Assembly: GCA_009778785.1 (NCBI GenBank)
Contig: WRFN01000001.1
Coordinates: 248,001 to 312,000, forward strand
Reading direction: 5' to 3'
From: Betaproteobacteria bacterium
GTDB lineage: Bacteria > Pseudomonadota > Gammaproteobacteria > Burkholderiales > Casimicrobiaceae
Length of the DNA stretch: 64,000 bases
Of this stretch, positions 54,768-64,000 are shown piece after piece. The position numbers and the translations under genes were made by a program. Under the pieces are notes generated by a model. It saw only the letters and a list, made by a program, of their open reading frames with translations, ran no database searches and was not told where the DNA came from. How positions within the stretch are numbered: the first letter of the stretch is position 1; each line of letters opens with the position of its first letter.

Positions 54768-54797
54768 TGGTGATTCACGATCCCCGATTTCTGACTC

Positions 54798-56603
54798 TCA
54801 ATCCGTCGGCACTGCTTTCAACACTTCTTCGGCCGTCGTCACGCCCTCCATCACTTTCAGCGCGCCGGACAAGCGCAAGGGACGCATGCCGTCTTTGTAC
54901 GCTTGTTCGCGCAGCGAAACGTCGTCGGAATGGGTTTGCGTCAAGCTTCGCGTGTCGGCGCTCATTTCCATGATTTCGTACAGGCCGATTCGCCCCAGAT
55001 AGCCGGTCATCCGGCAATCGAGGCAGCCGACGGCACGATGAACGTGCGCGGGGCGCGGCAGGTTGAAGCCGTGCGTCAGCGCATCCCACGCCGATTCGTC
55101 CACTTCGCCGTCGGCGGCTTTGCACTTCGGGCAAAGCGTGCGGATCAAGCGTTGCGCCATCACGCCGAGCAAGGTGGAGTTGATCAGGTAACCGGGGACG
55201 CCGAGGTCGAGCAAGCGCGTCAGCGCGCTCGGCGCATCGTTGGTGTGCAGTGTTGACAGTACCAAGTGTCCGGTCAGCGCCGCTTGCACTGCCATCTCGG
55301 CAGTTTCCTTGTCGCGGATTTCGCCGACCATGATAATGTCCGGGTCTTGCCGCAACAAGGTGCGCACGCCGGTGGCGAAGTCAACGCCGATGGCTTGATG
55401 CACTTGCATCTGGTTGATCAGCGGCTCGATCATTTCAATCGGGTCTTCGACGGTGCAGACGTTGACTTCGGGTTTTGCCAGCAGGCGCAGCGTCGAATAA
55501 AGCGTGGTGGTTTTGCCGGAGCCGGTGGGGCCGGTCACAAGGATGATGCCGTTGGGCGATGCGATGAAGCGATCCCAATAGTCGCGGTCTTCGTCGGAGA
55601 AACCCAGATCGGCAAAGCTGCGCACCAGCACTTCCGGCGTGAAAATACGCATCACGATTTTTTCGCCGAACGCGGTCGGCATCGTTGAGATGCGCAAGTC
55701 GATTTCTTTGCCGCCGGCGGAGGTTTTGATCCGACCGTCTTGCGGGCGGCGTTTTTCGACGATCTCCATGCGCGCCAGCAGTTTGATCCGCGATGTTGCC
55801 GCCGCCAGCACCGGAATCGGCAGGTTGTAAACCGAATGCAACACGCCGTCGATCCGAAAGCGCACGATGCCGACTTCGCGGCGCGGCTCGATGTGAATGT
55901 CGGACGCGCGTTGTTCAAAAGCGTATTGCCACAGCCAATCGACGATGGTGACGATGTGGCGGTCGTTGGCATCGAGGTGGCCGGTATTGCCGAGTTCGAC
56001 CAGTTGCTCGAAGTTGCTGGCCAGCGCGACGCTGCCTTTGACGTGCTCCTGCGCTTGTTTCATCGAGCGCGCCAGATTGTAAAATTCGCCGATGTAGCGG
56101 CGCACGTCCGCCGGGTTGGCGAAGACGACTTCCACTTCGCGCTTCAAAACGTGGGTCAACTCATCAACCCAATCGCGCATGAACGGCTCGCCGGTTGCTA
56201 CGGTCAGTTTGGAAGGCGTCACCATCACCGGCAAAATCCGGTAGCGCTCGGCGTAGGCGTTGGACATCGTTTGCGTTACCGCAAACATGTCGATTTTCAA
56301 CGGGTCGATGTGAAAATAGGGAACGCCCAACTTGCCCGCCAGCCATTCGACCAGCGCATCGATCGTCAATTCCCGATACGGCGGCTGCAACGATTTCCAT
56401 TGCTGCATCGCGATGCGTTCCAGCGGTTCGCCGAAGCGCATCGCCTTGGTCTTGGCGAGTTTTTGTGCGTCTTCCATGCCGACCAAGCCGTCGGCCACCA
56501 TCAATTTCAAAATATCGTTGAGTCGCAGACGGCGGTCTTTCACCGCGCGGGAAATCGTTGTTGTCGGCATCACCGACGGTACAGACATTCTGGGCGTGTT
56601 CAT
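54798..56603 (-). CDS. PilB/GspE-type secretion ATPase
   Basis: A 601-residue hexameric ATPase of the type II secretion/type IV pilus family. The N-terminal MshEN-like region ([38 protein letters not shown]) is followed by the catalytic domain with [22 protein letters not shown], Walker A GPTGSGKT at 358-365, the Asp box EDPIE, Walker [19 protein letters not shown], and a zinc-binding CPKC...CLDC near the C-terminus. No other pilus or secretion gene is beside it; such isolated PulE-like genes occur in betaproteobacteria. Its start overlaps the pncB stop by 4 bases, so it is expressed with pncB. Confidence 0.92.
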   Translation of the reverse strand: MNTPRMSVPSVMPTTTISRAVKDRRLRLNDILKLMVADGLVGMEDAQKLAKTKAMRFGEPLERIAMQQWKSLQPPYRELTIDALVEWLAGKLGVPYFHIDPLKIDMFAVTQTMSNAYAERYRILPVMVTPSKLTVATGEPFMRDWVDELTHVLKREVEVVFANPADVRRYIGEFYNLARSMKQAQEHVKGSVALASNFEQLVELGNTGHLDANDRHIVTIVDWLWQYAFEQRASDIHIEPRREVGIVRFRIDGVLHSVYNLPIPVLAAATSRIKLLARMEIVEKRRPQDGRIKTSAGGKEIDLRISTMPTAFGEKIVMRIFTPEVLVRSFADLGFSDEDRDYWDRFIASPNGIILVTGPTGSGKTTTLYSTLRLLAKPEVNVCTVEDPIEMIEPLINQMQVHQAIGVDFATGVRTLLRQDPDIIMVGEIRDKETAEMAVQAALTGHLVLSTLHTNDAPSALTRLLDLGVPGYLINSTLLGVMAQRLIRTLCPKCKAADGEVDESAWDALTHGFNLPRPAHVHRAVGCLDCRMTGYLGRIGLYEIMEMSADTRSLTQTHSDDVSLREQAYKDGMRPLRLSGALKVMEGVTTAEEVLKAVPTD

Positions 56604-57808
56604 GAACGTGAATCCTTTTTCGACGAGGCCGAAGTCTCGTCGGGCGTTTGAAACACTTCGCGCAGGTAATCGACGTACTTCGGATCGTGATCCATGGTTT
56701 TGTCCGGCGAATCGCTGATCTTGGCGACGGATTGGCCGTTGCAGCGCGTCATTTTGATCACGTTTTGCAACGCCTTATAACCAAGATCGTTGGTCAGATT
56801 GGTGCCGATGCCGAACGAAATCCCCACACGATTTTTGAAATAATGGAACAGGCGAATCGCCAGTTCGGGCGTCAGCGAATCGGAAAACACCACCGTTTTC
56901 CAGCGCGGGTCGATGCGCATTTTCTGGTAGTGCGCGATCAACTTGTCGCCCCAAGCAAACGGATCGCCTGAATCGTGGCGAACGCCGTCGAACAGTTTGC
57001 AGAAAAACAAATCGAAGTCGCGCAGAAACGCATCCATCCCGTAAACGTCGGACAGCGCGATGCCCAAGTCGCCGCGGTATTCGCGCGCCCAAGTGTTGAG
57101 CGCGAACGATTGCGAATCGCGCAGCCGCGGGCCGACCGCCTGACACGCCTGCAAATACTCGTGCGACATCGTGCCCAGCGGCGTCAATCCCAGCTTCCAC
57201 GCGAAATAAACATTGCTGGTGCCGACGAATTTTTCGGGGAGCGTCTGTTGCAACTGTCGCAGCACTTCCTCTTGCCAGGCGAATGAAAAACGTCGGCGCG
57301 TGCCGTAATCGGCGAAGTGGAACCCTTCCTCGACTGCCTGAAACTGCTCGATCTTGGCTGCCAGCCGCGCCCGCCCCGTGCTGAAATCGGGCGTCGGCAT
57401 CGTGTGGCGGTAATACGCTTCCGAGACAATCGCCAGCACCGGAATCTCGAAAAGAATCGTATGCAGCCACGGCCCTTCGATGGTGATGTCCAAACCGTTT
57501 TCATGACCCGTCCTGCTCGACACCCGGATAAATCGCTCGTCGAGCTTGAACAAGCCCAGCAGATCAACGAAATCGCTCTTGATGAAACGCAGTCCGCGCA
57601 GGTAAGCCAACTCCTCGGGCGTGAAACGAAGTTCACATAACGCTTTGATTTGGTTGGAAATTTCTGTCGCTATCGGCGCCAGATCGACGCCCTCGCTGCA
57701 ACGGCACTTGAACCGATACTCGACCTGAGCAGCGGGAAAATGATGCAAAACCACCTGCATCATCGTGAACTTGTAAAGATCGGTGTCAAGCAGCGAGCGG
57801 ATAATCAT
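56600..57808 (-). CDS. pncB: Nicotinate phosphoribosyltransferase
   Basis: PncB converts nicotinate and PRPP to nicotinate mononucleotide in NAD salvage. From the ATG at 57808 it is 402 residues, beginning [36 protein letters not shown]. Family segments include [45 protein letters not shown] (which includes the histidine region phosphorylated in characterised enzymes), [20 protein letters not shown] and [14 protein letters not shown]. An upstream in-frame start at 57856 would add a non-conserved leader. It overlaps the GspE-like gene by 4 bases. Confidence 0.96.
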   Translation of the reverse strand: MIIRSLLDTDLYKFTMMQVVLHHFPAAQVEYRFKCRCSEGVDLAPIATEISNQIKALCELRFTPEELAYLRGLRFIKSDFVDLLGLFKLDERFIRVSSRTGHENGLDITIEGPWLHTILFEIPVLAIVSEAYYRHTMPTPDFSTGRARLAAKIEQFQAVEEGFHFADYGTRRRFSFAWQEEVLRQLQQTLPEKFVGTSNVYFAWKLGLTPLGTMSHEYLQACQAVGPRLRDSQSFALNTWAREYRGDLGIALSDVYGMDAFLRDFDLFFCKLFDGVRHDSGDPFAWGDKLIAHYQKMRIDPRWKTVVFSDSLTPELAIRLFHYFKNRVGISFGIGTNLTNDLGYKALQNVIKMTRCNGQSVAKISDSPDKTMDHDPKYVDYLREVFQTPDETSASSKKDSRS

Positions 57809-57924
57809 GGTCGGAGGCTTTCCGCCGAGGCTTTCGGGCAGGACAGCGCAGCACAAAAGAGTAGGTTATCATTTCTTTTAGAAATTTTGCAGTGGTGTTT
57901 ATTAAGGATACGCCGATTTATCCT

Positions 57925-57992
57925 GTTCGCCCTGAGTTTGTCGAAGGGCAAATGGTGTATCGTTGGGGCTTCGACAGGTTCAGCCTGAACGG
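57925..57992. repeat. 70-bp dispersed inverted repeat, copy 3 (reverse)
   Basis: GTTCGCCCTGAGTTTGTCGA at the left end and TTCGACAGGTTCAGCCTGAA at the right match the reverse complement of 31685-31754 and 43234-43302. Confidence 0.75.
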
Positions 57993-58157
57993 TTGGGAGA
58001 TGGTTCAGTGCATCCATTTTTTTGAACGACGGGTGAAAACAGCGGCGATCAGCGCGATGAATTGTCTGGCGTTGGAGACACAATACGGGAGTAGGGTTTT
58101 CCGGTATTGCCAAAAATGCGACATTCGTCTCGTTTCCGGCGACTGAGCGCATAAAAA

Positions 58158-58173
58158 TTGACACCTATTGTCA
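58158..58173. promoter_or_regulatory. Palindrome upstream of ompR
   Basis: TGACA-CCTAT-TGTCA is a perfect inverted repeat 72 bases before the ompR start. Its left arm overlaps TTGACA, a possible -35. The -10 17 bases later is poor (TCATGC), so promoter use is uncertain. Confidence 0.4.
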
Positions 58174-58244
58174 CTTTGCTTCATGCTTCCCGGCTGATTC
58201 GGTTACACTGAATATCTGCCTAACCCCAGCGATTTGATAATGTC

Positions 58245-59018
58245 ATGAATACCCCAGACCGCCATTACCGAATTCTAGTCATTGACGATGATCCGCGGCT
58301 GCGTGATCTCTTGCAGCGTTACCTCACGGAAAACGGCTTGGAAACAATCACCTTGCCCGACAGTTCGCAACTCGAAAAAACGTTGCAGCGTTTTCCGCCG
58401 CATTTGATCGTGCTCGATCTGATGTTACCGGGCGAAGACGGCTTGTCGATCTGCCGCAAACTGCGCAGCTCGCACGATTCTGATTCGATTCCGATCATTA
58501 TGTTGACGGCGCGTCGTGAAGAAGTCGATCGCATCATCGGCCTTGAAATGGGCGCCGACGATTATCTCGGCAAGCCGTTCAATCCACGCGAATTGCTGGC
58601 GCGCATTCACGCCGTGCTGCGTCGTGCGCCGAAGCATGAACTGGCGGGCGCGCCCACCGACGAAGGCACCATTCCGTTCGGCCCGTTCACGCTTGATCTG
58701 GCAGCGCGCACGCTGCGCAAGAACGGCGAGATCGTTCATTTGAGCACTGCCGAATTTTCGCTGCTCAAAATCATGGGACAGCACCCGCGTCAACCGTTCA
58801 CCCGTGAACGGCTCTCGTTGTTGGCGCGCGGTAAAGATCATGAGACCTTCGACCGCGCCATCGACATGCAAATTTCGCGGCTGCGCAAACTCGTCGAAGT
58901 CGATCCGATCAACCCGCGCTACATTCAAACCGTGCGCGGCTTCGGCTACATTTACGTTCCCGAAGACAGCAAGTACGAAAGTGCGGCAAAAGAGCGCAAA
59001 CAAAACAGCAACGCCTGA
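58245..59018 (+). CDS. ompR: OmpR-family response regulator
   Basis: The 257-residue regulator has a receiver domain with the phosphorylated Asp58 (LIVLDLMLPGEDG), acidic pocket ILVIDDDPRLRDLL, and the switch residues Thr (MLTARREE) and Lys (YLGKPFNPREL), followed by a winged-helix DNA-binding domain (TPEFSLL-like STAEFSLLKIMGQHPRQPFTRERL; VDPINPRYIQTVRGFGYIYVP). It is close to OmpR/RisA in layout. The sensor kinase gene starts 5 bases after the stop. Confidence 0.94.
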   Translation: MNTPDRHYRILVIDDDPRLRDLLQRYLTENGLETITLPDSSQLEKTLQRFPPHLIVLDLMLPGEDGLSICRKLRSSHDSDSIPIIMLTARREEVDRIIGLEMGADDYLGKPFNPRELLARIHAVLRRAPKHELAGAPTDEGTIPFGPFTLDLAARTLRKNGEIVHLSTAEFSLLKIMGQHPRQPFTRERLSLLARGKDHETFDRAIDMQISRLRKLVEVDPINPRYIQTVRGFGYIYVPEDSKYESAAKERKQNSNA

Positions 59019-59023
59019 GCACC

Positions 59024-60466
59024 GTGATCAAATTCTGGCCAGCCTCGCTGTTCGGGCAGCTGTTGGGTTCTTTGGTCGTACTGATCGTCGTGGTGCTGTT
59101 CGTGATGGGCATGCTCTTTCAGTACGACCGCGAAAATCTGCTGGTCTATCAGTTCGGACACACCAAAGCGGTGCAGCTGCAGGCGCTGCGCGCCGCGCTC
59201 GAATCGAGCATCCCGGCCGAGCGCGCTGACATTCTGCGGCGCTTCGGCTATCAATACAATGCCCGTTTGATCGAAGAGCATCGTCGTCGATCCGGTACGG
59301 TGGTGCCGTTCGACGTATCGCCGCATGAAGATGTGGAAATCCCGTCACCCGATCAAGACGCCGTCCCCAATCCTTTTCCGTTTCGCTTGAACCAGCCGTC
59401 GATACAGCCGCGACAAGCCGGACAGTCGCCGTCGGGCGAGTTTCTCGTTCTTGAAAAGTACCTGCAAAAAACCCTCGGCGCCGATACTCGCGTTCGGCTG
59501 CAAACCGAGCGGCGACTGTTGTGGGTGCGTTTTTCCGCGCACAACAGTTATTACTGGGCGGGCTTCGCGTTGCCCGAGCGACCGCTGGCGCAAGACGCGC
59601 CGACGCGCGCGTTCTTTCTCGCGCTGGTGATCGTGGCGATGCTGATTCTCGTTTCTCATTTCTTCGCCCGTTACATGTCGCAGCCGCTCACGCGTCTCGC
59701 CGAAGCCGTCGATATGGTCGGACGCGGCGAAGTGCCGCCGCCGTTGCCCGATGTCGGCCCCTCCGAAATGGCGGCGCTCAATCGCGGCTTCAACACGATG
59801 ACCGCTCGCCTGAAACAAGTCGAACACGACCGCGCGCTTCTGCTGGCCGGCGTTTCGCACGACTTGCGCACGCCGCTGGCGCGTCTTCGCTTGAGCGTCG
59901 AAATGAGTCAAGACGATTCGCACGAGCGCGAATTGATGATCGACGACATCGAAGCCATCGACCGCATCATCGACCAGTTCCTCGATTTCGCGCGCGATGA
60001 CGACGGCAAGCCGGTGCTCCTGCAAAGCAGCAATGCGCTGATTGCCGCCAGCGTCGAGCGCTATCAGCGCTCGCATCACGACGTGCGCTTTACGCCTGAT
60101 CCGAAACTTCCCGACATTCCGCTGCGAACCACGGCGTTTGAACGGTTGATCAACAACCTGATCAACAACGCCATCACCCACGGCAAACCGCCCATCGAAA
60201 TCGTTACCGGTTTCGACGCGCGCCAAGTGTGGATTGAAGTCAGCGATCACGGCAGCGGTTTCCCCGAAGAGGAACGCGAGCGGCTCAAGGAACCGTTCCG
60301 GCGCGCCTCCAAAGCGCGTTCGACGCCAGAAGGAAAACTCGGCGCGGGCTTGGGACTCGCCATCGTCGAGCGCATCGCGCGCTTGCACAACGGTTCCGTT
60401 GATCTGTTGAGCGCGCCGCACGGTGGCGCACTGGTTCGGGTTTCATTGCCGAGGCAATCAACGTAA
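59024..60466 (+). CDS. envZ: EnvZ-like sensor histidine kinase
   Basis: The 480-residue kinase, starting at a GTG, has two membrane spans (residues about 6-30 and 193-215) around a periplasmic domain of about 160 residues, larger than E. coli EnvZ's and rich in Pro/Arg (PSIQPRQAGQSPSGEF). A HAMP linker (SQPLTRLAEAVDMVGRGE) leads to the dimerisation domain with the phospho-acceptor His279 (AGVSHDLRTPLARLRL), then the ATPase N, G1 and G2 boxes (NNLINNAITHG; VSDHGSGFPEEE; GAGLGLAIVERI). It phosphorylates the adjacent OmpR-type regulator; the stimulus is unknown. Confidence 0.93.
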   Translation: MIKFWPASLFGQLLGSLVVLIVVVLFVMGMLFQYDRENLLVYQFGHTKAVQLQALRAALESSIPAERADILRRFGYQYNARLIEEHRRRSGTVVPFDVSPHEDVEIPSPDQDAVPNPFPFRLNQPSIQPRQAGQSPSGEFLVLEKYLQKTLGADTRVRLQTERRLLWVRFSAHNSYYWAGFALPERPLAQDAPTRAFFLALVIVAMLILVSHFFARYMSQPLTRLAEAVDMVGRGEVPPPLPDVGPSEMAALNRGFNTMTARLKQVEHDRALLLAGVSHDLRTPLARLRLSVEMSQDDSHERELMIDDIEAIDRIIDQFLDFARDDDGKPVLLQSSNALIAASVERYQRSHHDVRFTPDPKLPDIPLRTTAFERLINNLINNAITHGKPPIEIVTGFDARQVWIEVSDHGSGFPEEERERLKEPFRRASKARSTPEGKLGAGLGLAIVERIARLHNGSVDLLSAPHGGALVRVSLPRQST

Positions 60467-60473
60467 TTGATTC

Positions 60474-60503
60474 CGCTCGCCCTCAGCTTGTCAAAGGGCG
60501 GGA
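60474..60503. repeat. Half-copy of the 70-bp dispersed repeat
   Basis: CGCTCGCCCTCAGCTTGTC followed by AAAGGGCGGGAG matches one arm of the 31685-31754 family. It lies just after envZ and may help end its transcript. Confidence 0.6.
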
Positions 60504-60556
60504 GGAGTGTCGATTCCTGTTATGATTCACGCTGCATCTGTCTTTGGGAGAGTGAA

Positions 60557-63500
60557 ATGGGTCTGAAGAGAATCCGGTTTTTCAAAGATTTGAGAATCAT
60601 CATCACGCTGGTTGCATTGGTGTTTTCTGTCGGTACAGCGATGAGCGCGCCGGTGGCGCATCAGGGAACACAGTCGGCGACACATCCGACCGAGCCGAGC
60701 AGCGCGCCGCTAACTACCGGCGCACCGCCGTCGTTGCAAGTCTGGAATGATTGGGTGCGTTATCAGCAGGAATTTCGTCGCTGCCCGTTGATGGCGGGGG
60801 CGGTAGGCAGTAACGAGGAAGATTTTCTCTGCGCCTGGCCCGGCGTGCTGACGCTGGAGGTGAACGATAAAGGCGCGGCGTTTACGCAACTCTGGCAAGT
60901 GATGGCGGACTCGTGGGTGCCGCTGCCCGGCGACAGCCGCGACTGGCCGCAGGAAGTGACGGTCAACGGTTCGCCGCAGCCGGTGTTGCCATACGGCGAG
61001 ATTCCCGCGGTGTGGTTGACGGCAGGGGAGTATCATCTGCGCGGGCGCATTCTGTGGCAGGAGCGGCCGCAGGCGCTGACCATTCCGTCGATGAGCGCGC
61101 TGGTTGCGTTGAGCATCAACGGCAAGCCGGTGCAACCGCTGCAACGCAAAGACAACCGTTTGACGTTGGGTCGCTCGACCGCCGCCGCGAATGAAGCGGC
61201 GGATACTTTTGATTTGCAGGTGTATCGCAAACTCACCGATGGCGTTCCGGCGCAACTGACCACGCTGCTTCAACTGCAAGTGTCCGGCAAGGCGCGCGAA
61301 ATTCGGGTGGCGCCGGTGTTGCCGGAATCGTTTGTGGCGACGGCGTTGGAGTCGCCCTGGCCGGCGCGGCTGGACGATGAGGGGCACTTGCAGATTCAGG
61401 TGCAACCCGGACAAGCGACGCTGATTTTGACGGCGCGCGCGCTCACGCCGCTGACGCAGTTGCAGGCGCGTTTGCCGGAAACGCTGACGCAGGAAGTGTG
61501 GAGTTATGAGGCGGCGCCGTCGTTGCGGATGACGACGGTCACGACGGGCGGCAGTGCGATGTCGGTGGATCCGCGACAAGCGGGCGTTCCGACGGCGTGG
61601 CAATCGTTGCCGGCGTTTGCAATGAGTGCGAACTCGGGACTGGGCATCGAGGAGCGCTCGCGCGGGCTGGCTGCCGACGAAACCAATCGGCTGACGCTCG
61701 GCCGCGAGATGTGGCTGGATTTTTCCGGCGAAGGTTATTTTGCCAAAGACGCGATTCGCGGCACGATGCAGCAAGGTTGGCGCTTCGACATGGCGGCGCC
61801 GCATCAGTTGCAGCGCGCTGGTGTGGGTGGCGAAGCGTTGCTGGTGACGCATGGCGTTGGTGAAAAAAGCACTGCGACGCGAACCGGCGTCGAGTGGCGC
61901 AGTCCGCAAGTGGCGCTCGATGCGAGCGTGCGCATTGCGGCGGGGCCGTCGTCGGCGTTGCCGGTGACGGGCTGGCAGCAAACTTTCGATCAGGTCAACA
62001 CATCGCTGCATCTGCCTTACGGTTATAAATTGCTGGCGGCGCCCGGCGCCGATGCCGCCAACGACAGTTGGGTGGCGCGTTGGACGATTCTCGATATTTT
62101 CTTTGCGGCGTTCACGGCGCTGCTGGCTTGGCGCTTGCTGGGACTGGGCGGCGGCATCGTAACGGCAGCGTATTTGTTGCTGGCGTTGCAGGAACCGGGC
62201 GCGCCGCTGTGGACGCTGGCGGTGGTGCTGGCGTTGGGCTTGCTGCATCGGGCGCTGTCGAGCGGACGTTTGGGCAAAGTCTTGCAAATGTTGCAGTACG
62301 CGGCGTTGGCGGTGCTTTTCCTGACGGCGATTGTTTTCGCTCCGAGCGAATTGCGACCGGCGTTGTATCCGCAACTCGAACGTTCGGACAACGGTTACTA
62401 CGCGCCGCAACAACGGGGCATGTTGGCGCAGCAAGCCACATCGGCAGGGATGCCGCCGCCGCCGACGACTCGTTACGGTGATGATGATGCGTATGAAGAA
62501 GCGCCGATGGCCAGACAGCCGTCGGCTCCGGCCGCCTCATCGGCGGGGAGCGATATCGGAGCCAAAAAAAGAGAAACGGCTTCAATTTTAGAGGGGAAAG
62601 TGCTCAAGCAGCAGATATCCAGCAGCTCAGCGCCAAACAAAGCCAGTCAGCGCTACGCTCAAACCAATGTGGTTCAGACCGGCATCGGTGAGCCGGACTG
62701 GCGCGTCGGGCAGTATTACAACTTGCGCTGGACGGGGCCGGTGCTGGCCGATCAAACCGTGCGTTTCATCATCAGTCCGCCGTGGCTGACGCGCTTGTTG
62801 CGAGTGGCGATGATCGTGTTGCTCGGCGTGATTCTCTGGCGCGCGCTGCGCGCGACGCTGCCGGGTGGTTTGAAACGGGCGATCAATTCGCCGCCGACCT
62901 CGTTACCGCCGCAAGAGAAAAGCGATGAGAAAACCGATGAGAAAACGCCTCCTGCGGCAGCTTCCGCGTTGGCGGTGATGGTGGCGATTGGGGTGCTGGC
63001 GGGGGCGGCGTGGTTGCATCCAATGTCGGCATCGGCGCAGAGTGCCGCCGCGTTTCCGTCGAGTGAGTTGTTGCAGGCTTTGCAGGAGCGGGTCAATCAG
63101 CCGCCGCGTTGCGCGGCGGAGTGCGCCGACATTGCGATGGCGGACATTCGCGCGCAAGGCAGCACGCTGCTGGTCAACATGGAAGCGCACGCCGGTGACA
63201 GCGTGGCGTTGCCGTTGCCGGCCGTTGAAGACAACACGATGCTGATGAAAGTGCGCGCCGACGGTCGTGTGGTCGAGACGGTGCGCTCGTATCAGAAGAC
63301 GGCGTATGTGGCGTTGTCGCGCGGCGTGCATCTCGTTGAACTGGAATACATCACGTTGGGGCGCGACACTTCACTGCATTTCACGTTGCGACCGCGGCGC
63401 GTTCTTTTCAAAGGGCAGGGCTGGCGCGCCGACGGGCTTGATGAAAACCGGCTGATCAACGAAACCGTGCATTTGTCTCGTGCAAGCGTTGAAGCGGCGG

Positions 63501-64000
63501 GAACGGCCGACCCCGCCGCGCGCGTGAAAGAAGGCGGCGCGCAACAATTTCCGCCGTACATTCGGGTGACGCGAACGCTGCGCTTCGATCTCGATTGGAC
63601 GGTGAATACGGTGGTCACCCGCGTCTCGCCGCGCGAAGGCGGCGTGACGTTGACAGTGCCGTTGCTGGCGGGCGAACATGTAACGACGCCGGGCATCAAG
63701 GTGCAGGACGACACTGCTACCGTATCGCTCGGCCACACCGAAGCGCAAACGCAATGGCAATCGCGGCTCGACAAGAGCGAAGTGTTGCGCTTGACCGCGC
63801 CGACGCTGGCAGAGCGCGCCGAAGTGTGGCGCATGGAAGTCAGCCCGTCGTGGCACGCGCGCTGGGAAGGCGTGCCGGTGACGCTGCTTGATAACGGCGG
63901 CGAAACGATGTTCGAGTTTCATCCGCTGCCGGGCGAAACGCTGGCGTTGACGTTGGCGATGCCGTCGGTCGTCGATGGCAGTGTGCGCGCCATCGACCAT
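60557..64000 (+). CDS. Very large conserved membrane protein of unknown function (partial)
   Basis: An open frame of 1148 codons runs from the ATG at 60557 (GGGAGAG 6 bases upstream) through the right edge without a stop. It has an N-terminal signal or anchor (LRIIITLVALVFSVGTAMSA), a long periplasmic-looking beta-rich region (about residues 50-500), a membrane cluster near 508-600, a span near 741-765 (LLRVAMIVLLGVILWRAL), another near 805-822, and a second beta-rich region after 850 (PPRCAAECADIAMADIRAQG). The segment TGIGEPDWRVGQYYNLRWTG precedes the later spans. I recognise no catalytic motif. The double layout (beta-rich domain, then membrane cluster, twice) suggests a duplication or an envelope-spanning scaffold. 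Confidence 0.8.
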   Translation, partial: MGLKRIRFFKDLRIIITLVALVFSVGTAMSAPVAHQGTQSATHPTEPSSAPLTTGAPPSLQVWNDWVRYQQEFRRCPLMAGAVGSNEEDFLCAWPGVLTLEVNDKGAAFTQLWQVMADSWVPLPGDSRDWPQEVTVNGSPQPVLPYGEIPAVWLTAGEYHLRGRILWQERPQALTIPSMSALVALSINGKPVQPLQRKDNRLTLGRSTAAANEAADTFDLQVYRKLTDGVPAQLTTLLQLQVSGKAREIRVAPVLPESFVATALESPWPARLDDEGHLQIQVQPGQATLILTARALTPLTQLQARLPETLTQEVWSYEAAPSLRMTTVTTGGSAMSVDPRQAGVPTAWQSLPAFAMSANSGLGIEERSRGLAADETNRLTLGREMWLDFSGEGYFAKDAIRGTMQQGWRFDMAAPHQLQRAGVGGEALLVTHGVGEKSTATRTGVEWRSPQVALDASVRIAAGPSSALPVTGWQQTFDQVNTSLHLPYGYKLLAAPGADAANDSWVARWTILDIFFAAFTALLAWRLLGLGGGIVTAAYLLLALQEPGAPLWTLAVVLALGLLHRALSSGRLGKVLQMLQYAALAVLFLTAIVFAPSELRPALYPQLERSDNGYYAPQQRGMLAQQATSAGMPPPPTTRYGDDDAYEEAPMARQPSAPAASSAGSDIGAKKRETASILEGKVLKQQISSSSAPNKASQRYAQTNVVQTGIGEPDWRVGQYYNLRWTGPVLADQTVRFIISPPWLTRLLRVAMIVLLGVILWRALRATLPGGLKRAINSPPTSLPPQEKSDEKTDEKTPPAAASALAVMVAIGVLAGAAWLHPMSASAQSAAAFPSSELLQALQERVNQPPRCAAECADIAMADIRAQGSTLLVNMEAHAGDSVALPLPAVEDNTMLMKVRADGRVVETVRSYQKTAYVALSRGVHLVELEYITLGRDTSLHFTLRPRRVLFKGQGWRADGLDENRLINETVHLSRASVEAAGTADPAARVKEGGAQQFPPYIRVTRTLRFDLDWTVNTVVTRVSPREGGVTLTVPLLAGEHVTTPGIKVQDDTATVSLGHTEAQTQWQSRLDKSEVLRLTAPTLAERAEVWRMEVSPSWHARWEGVPVTLLDNGGETMFEFHPLPGETLALTLAMPSVVDGSVRAIDH

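Larger units (their letters stand above)
57809..58244. other. Divergent intergenic region pncB / ompR
   Basis: These 436 bases hold a reverse copy of the 70-bp repeat (57925-57992), a perfect small palindrome (58159-58173) and the start region of ompR. Short open frames inside it look like repeat translation and carry no recognisable domain, so I call no gene. Confidence 0.55.

Noticed and set aside
57892..58146. An 84-codon open frame between pncB and ompR
   Set aside because: Its first part is the translation of the 70-bp repeat and it has no ribosome binding site or domain.
60710..62434. A 574-codon open frame antisense to the large unknown protein
   Set aside because: Arg/Gln-rich with no domain, and lies opposite a continuous frame with a ribosome binding site and a signal peptide.

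Overview
This 64 kb window looks like ordinary chromosome from a proteobacterium, most likely a betaproteobacterium. That assignment is inferred from gene order and family resemblance: ccoI-ccoS-ccoNOQP-ccoG-ccoH beside fnr, iscRSUA-hscBA-fdx-iscX behind cysE, a RisA/RisS-type OmpR/EnvZ pair, and ETF/ETF-QO genes. Coding density is high, genes lie on both strands, and there is no phage, insertion sequence, CRISPR array or replication origin.

Layout. 1-5.8 kb: a VanZ-like gene cut by the left edge, a MAPEG-family membrane protein, then carA-carB. 5.9-8.1 kb (minus): smpB-etfB-etfA, reading leftward. 8.2-12.3 kb: two tandem Sel1-repeat secreted proteins, rnfH, and a PIN-PhoH ATPase. 12.5-15.6 kb (minus): rnr-serB, overlapping by 4 bp. 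15.7-16.0 kb: tRNA-Leu(CAG), tRNA-Pro(GGG) and, on the other strand, tRNA-Ser(GGA). 16.1-18.7 kb: a small membrane protein, a family 2 glycosyltransferase, an unknown protein and a universal stress protein. 18.8-28.2 kb: the complete cbb3 oxidase locus (ccoI, ccoS, ccoNOQP, ccoG, ccoH) with a well-placed FNR box before ccoN, followed by fnr on the opposite strand. 28.5-33.3 kb: a TraB/GumN protein, beta-carbonic anhydrase, a BepA-like M48 protease, moaC and cysE. 33.4-39.2 kb: the full ISC iron-sulfur assembly operon. 39.3-45.0 kb (minus): a lipoprotein, a dctPQM TRAP transporter and ETF-quinone oxidoreductase. 45.1-48.4 kb: a CobD/CbiB-like membrane protein, rarA and a frameshifted methyltransferase. 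48.4-51.8 kb (minus): a DUF4279-type protein, a class V aminotransferase and rhlE. 52.0-54.5 kb: typA/bipA and an unknown protein. 54.8-57.8 kb (minus): pncB and a PilB/GspE-like ATPase. 58.2-64 kb: ompR-envZ and a very large unknown membrane protein that runs off the right edge.

How the genes fit together. The main theme is respiration under low oxygen and its cofactors: an FNR-type sensor beside a cbb3 oxidase with its copper and assembly factors, a complete Fe-S assembly line with cysteine supply from CysE next door, and both the soluble ETF and its membrane quinone reductase at separate sites. The rest is housekeeping (pyrimidine and arginine precursor synthesis, serine, NAD and molybdopterin synthesis, ribosome rescue, RNA decay).

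I found no clearly new multi-gene system. The more interesting items are small: a decayed copy of the carA 5' end in front of the MAPEG gene, a single-base frameshift in a G-tract in a methyltransferase, a hairpin enclosing the hscB ribosome binding site, a perfect palindrome in the ETF-QO divergent promoter region, several dispersed palindromic repeat families, a Sel1 pair where ratA would often be, and the uncharacterised large membrane protein at the right edge.
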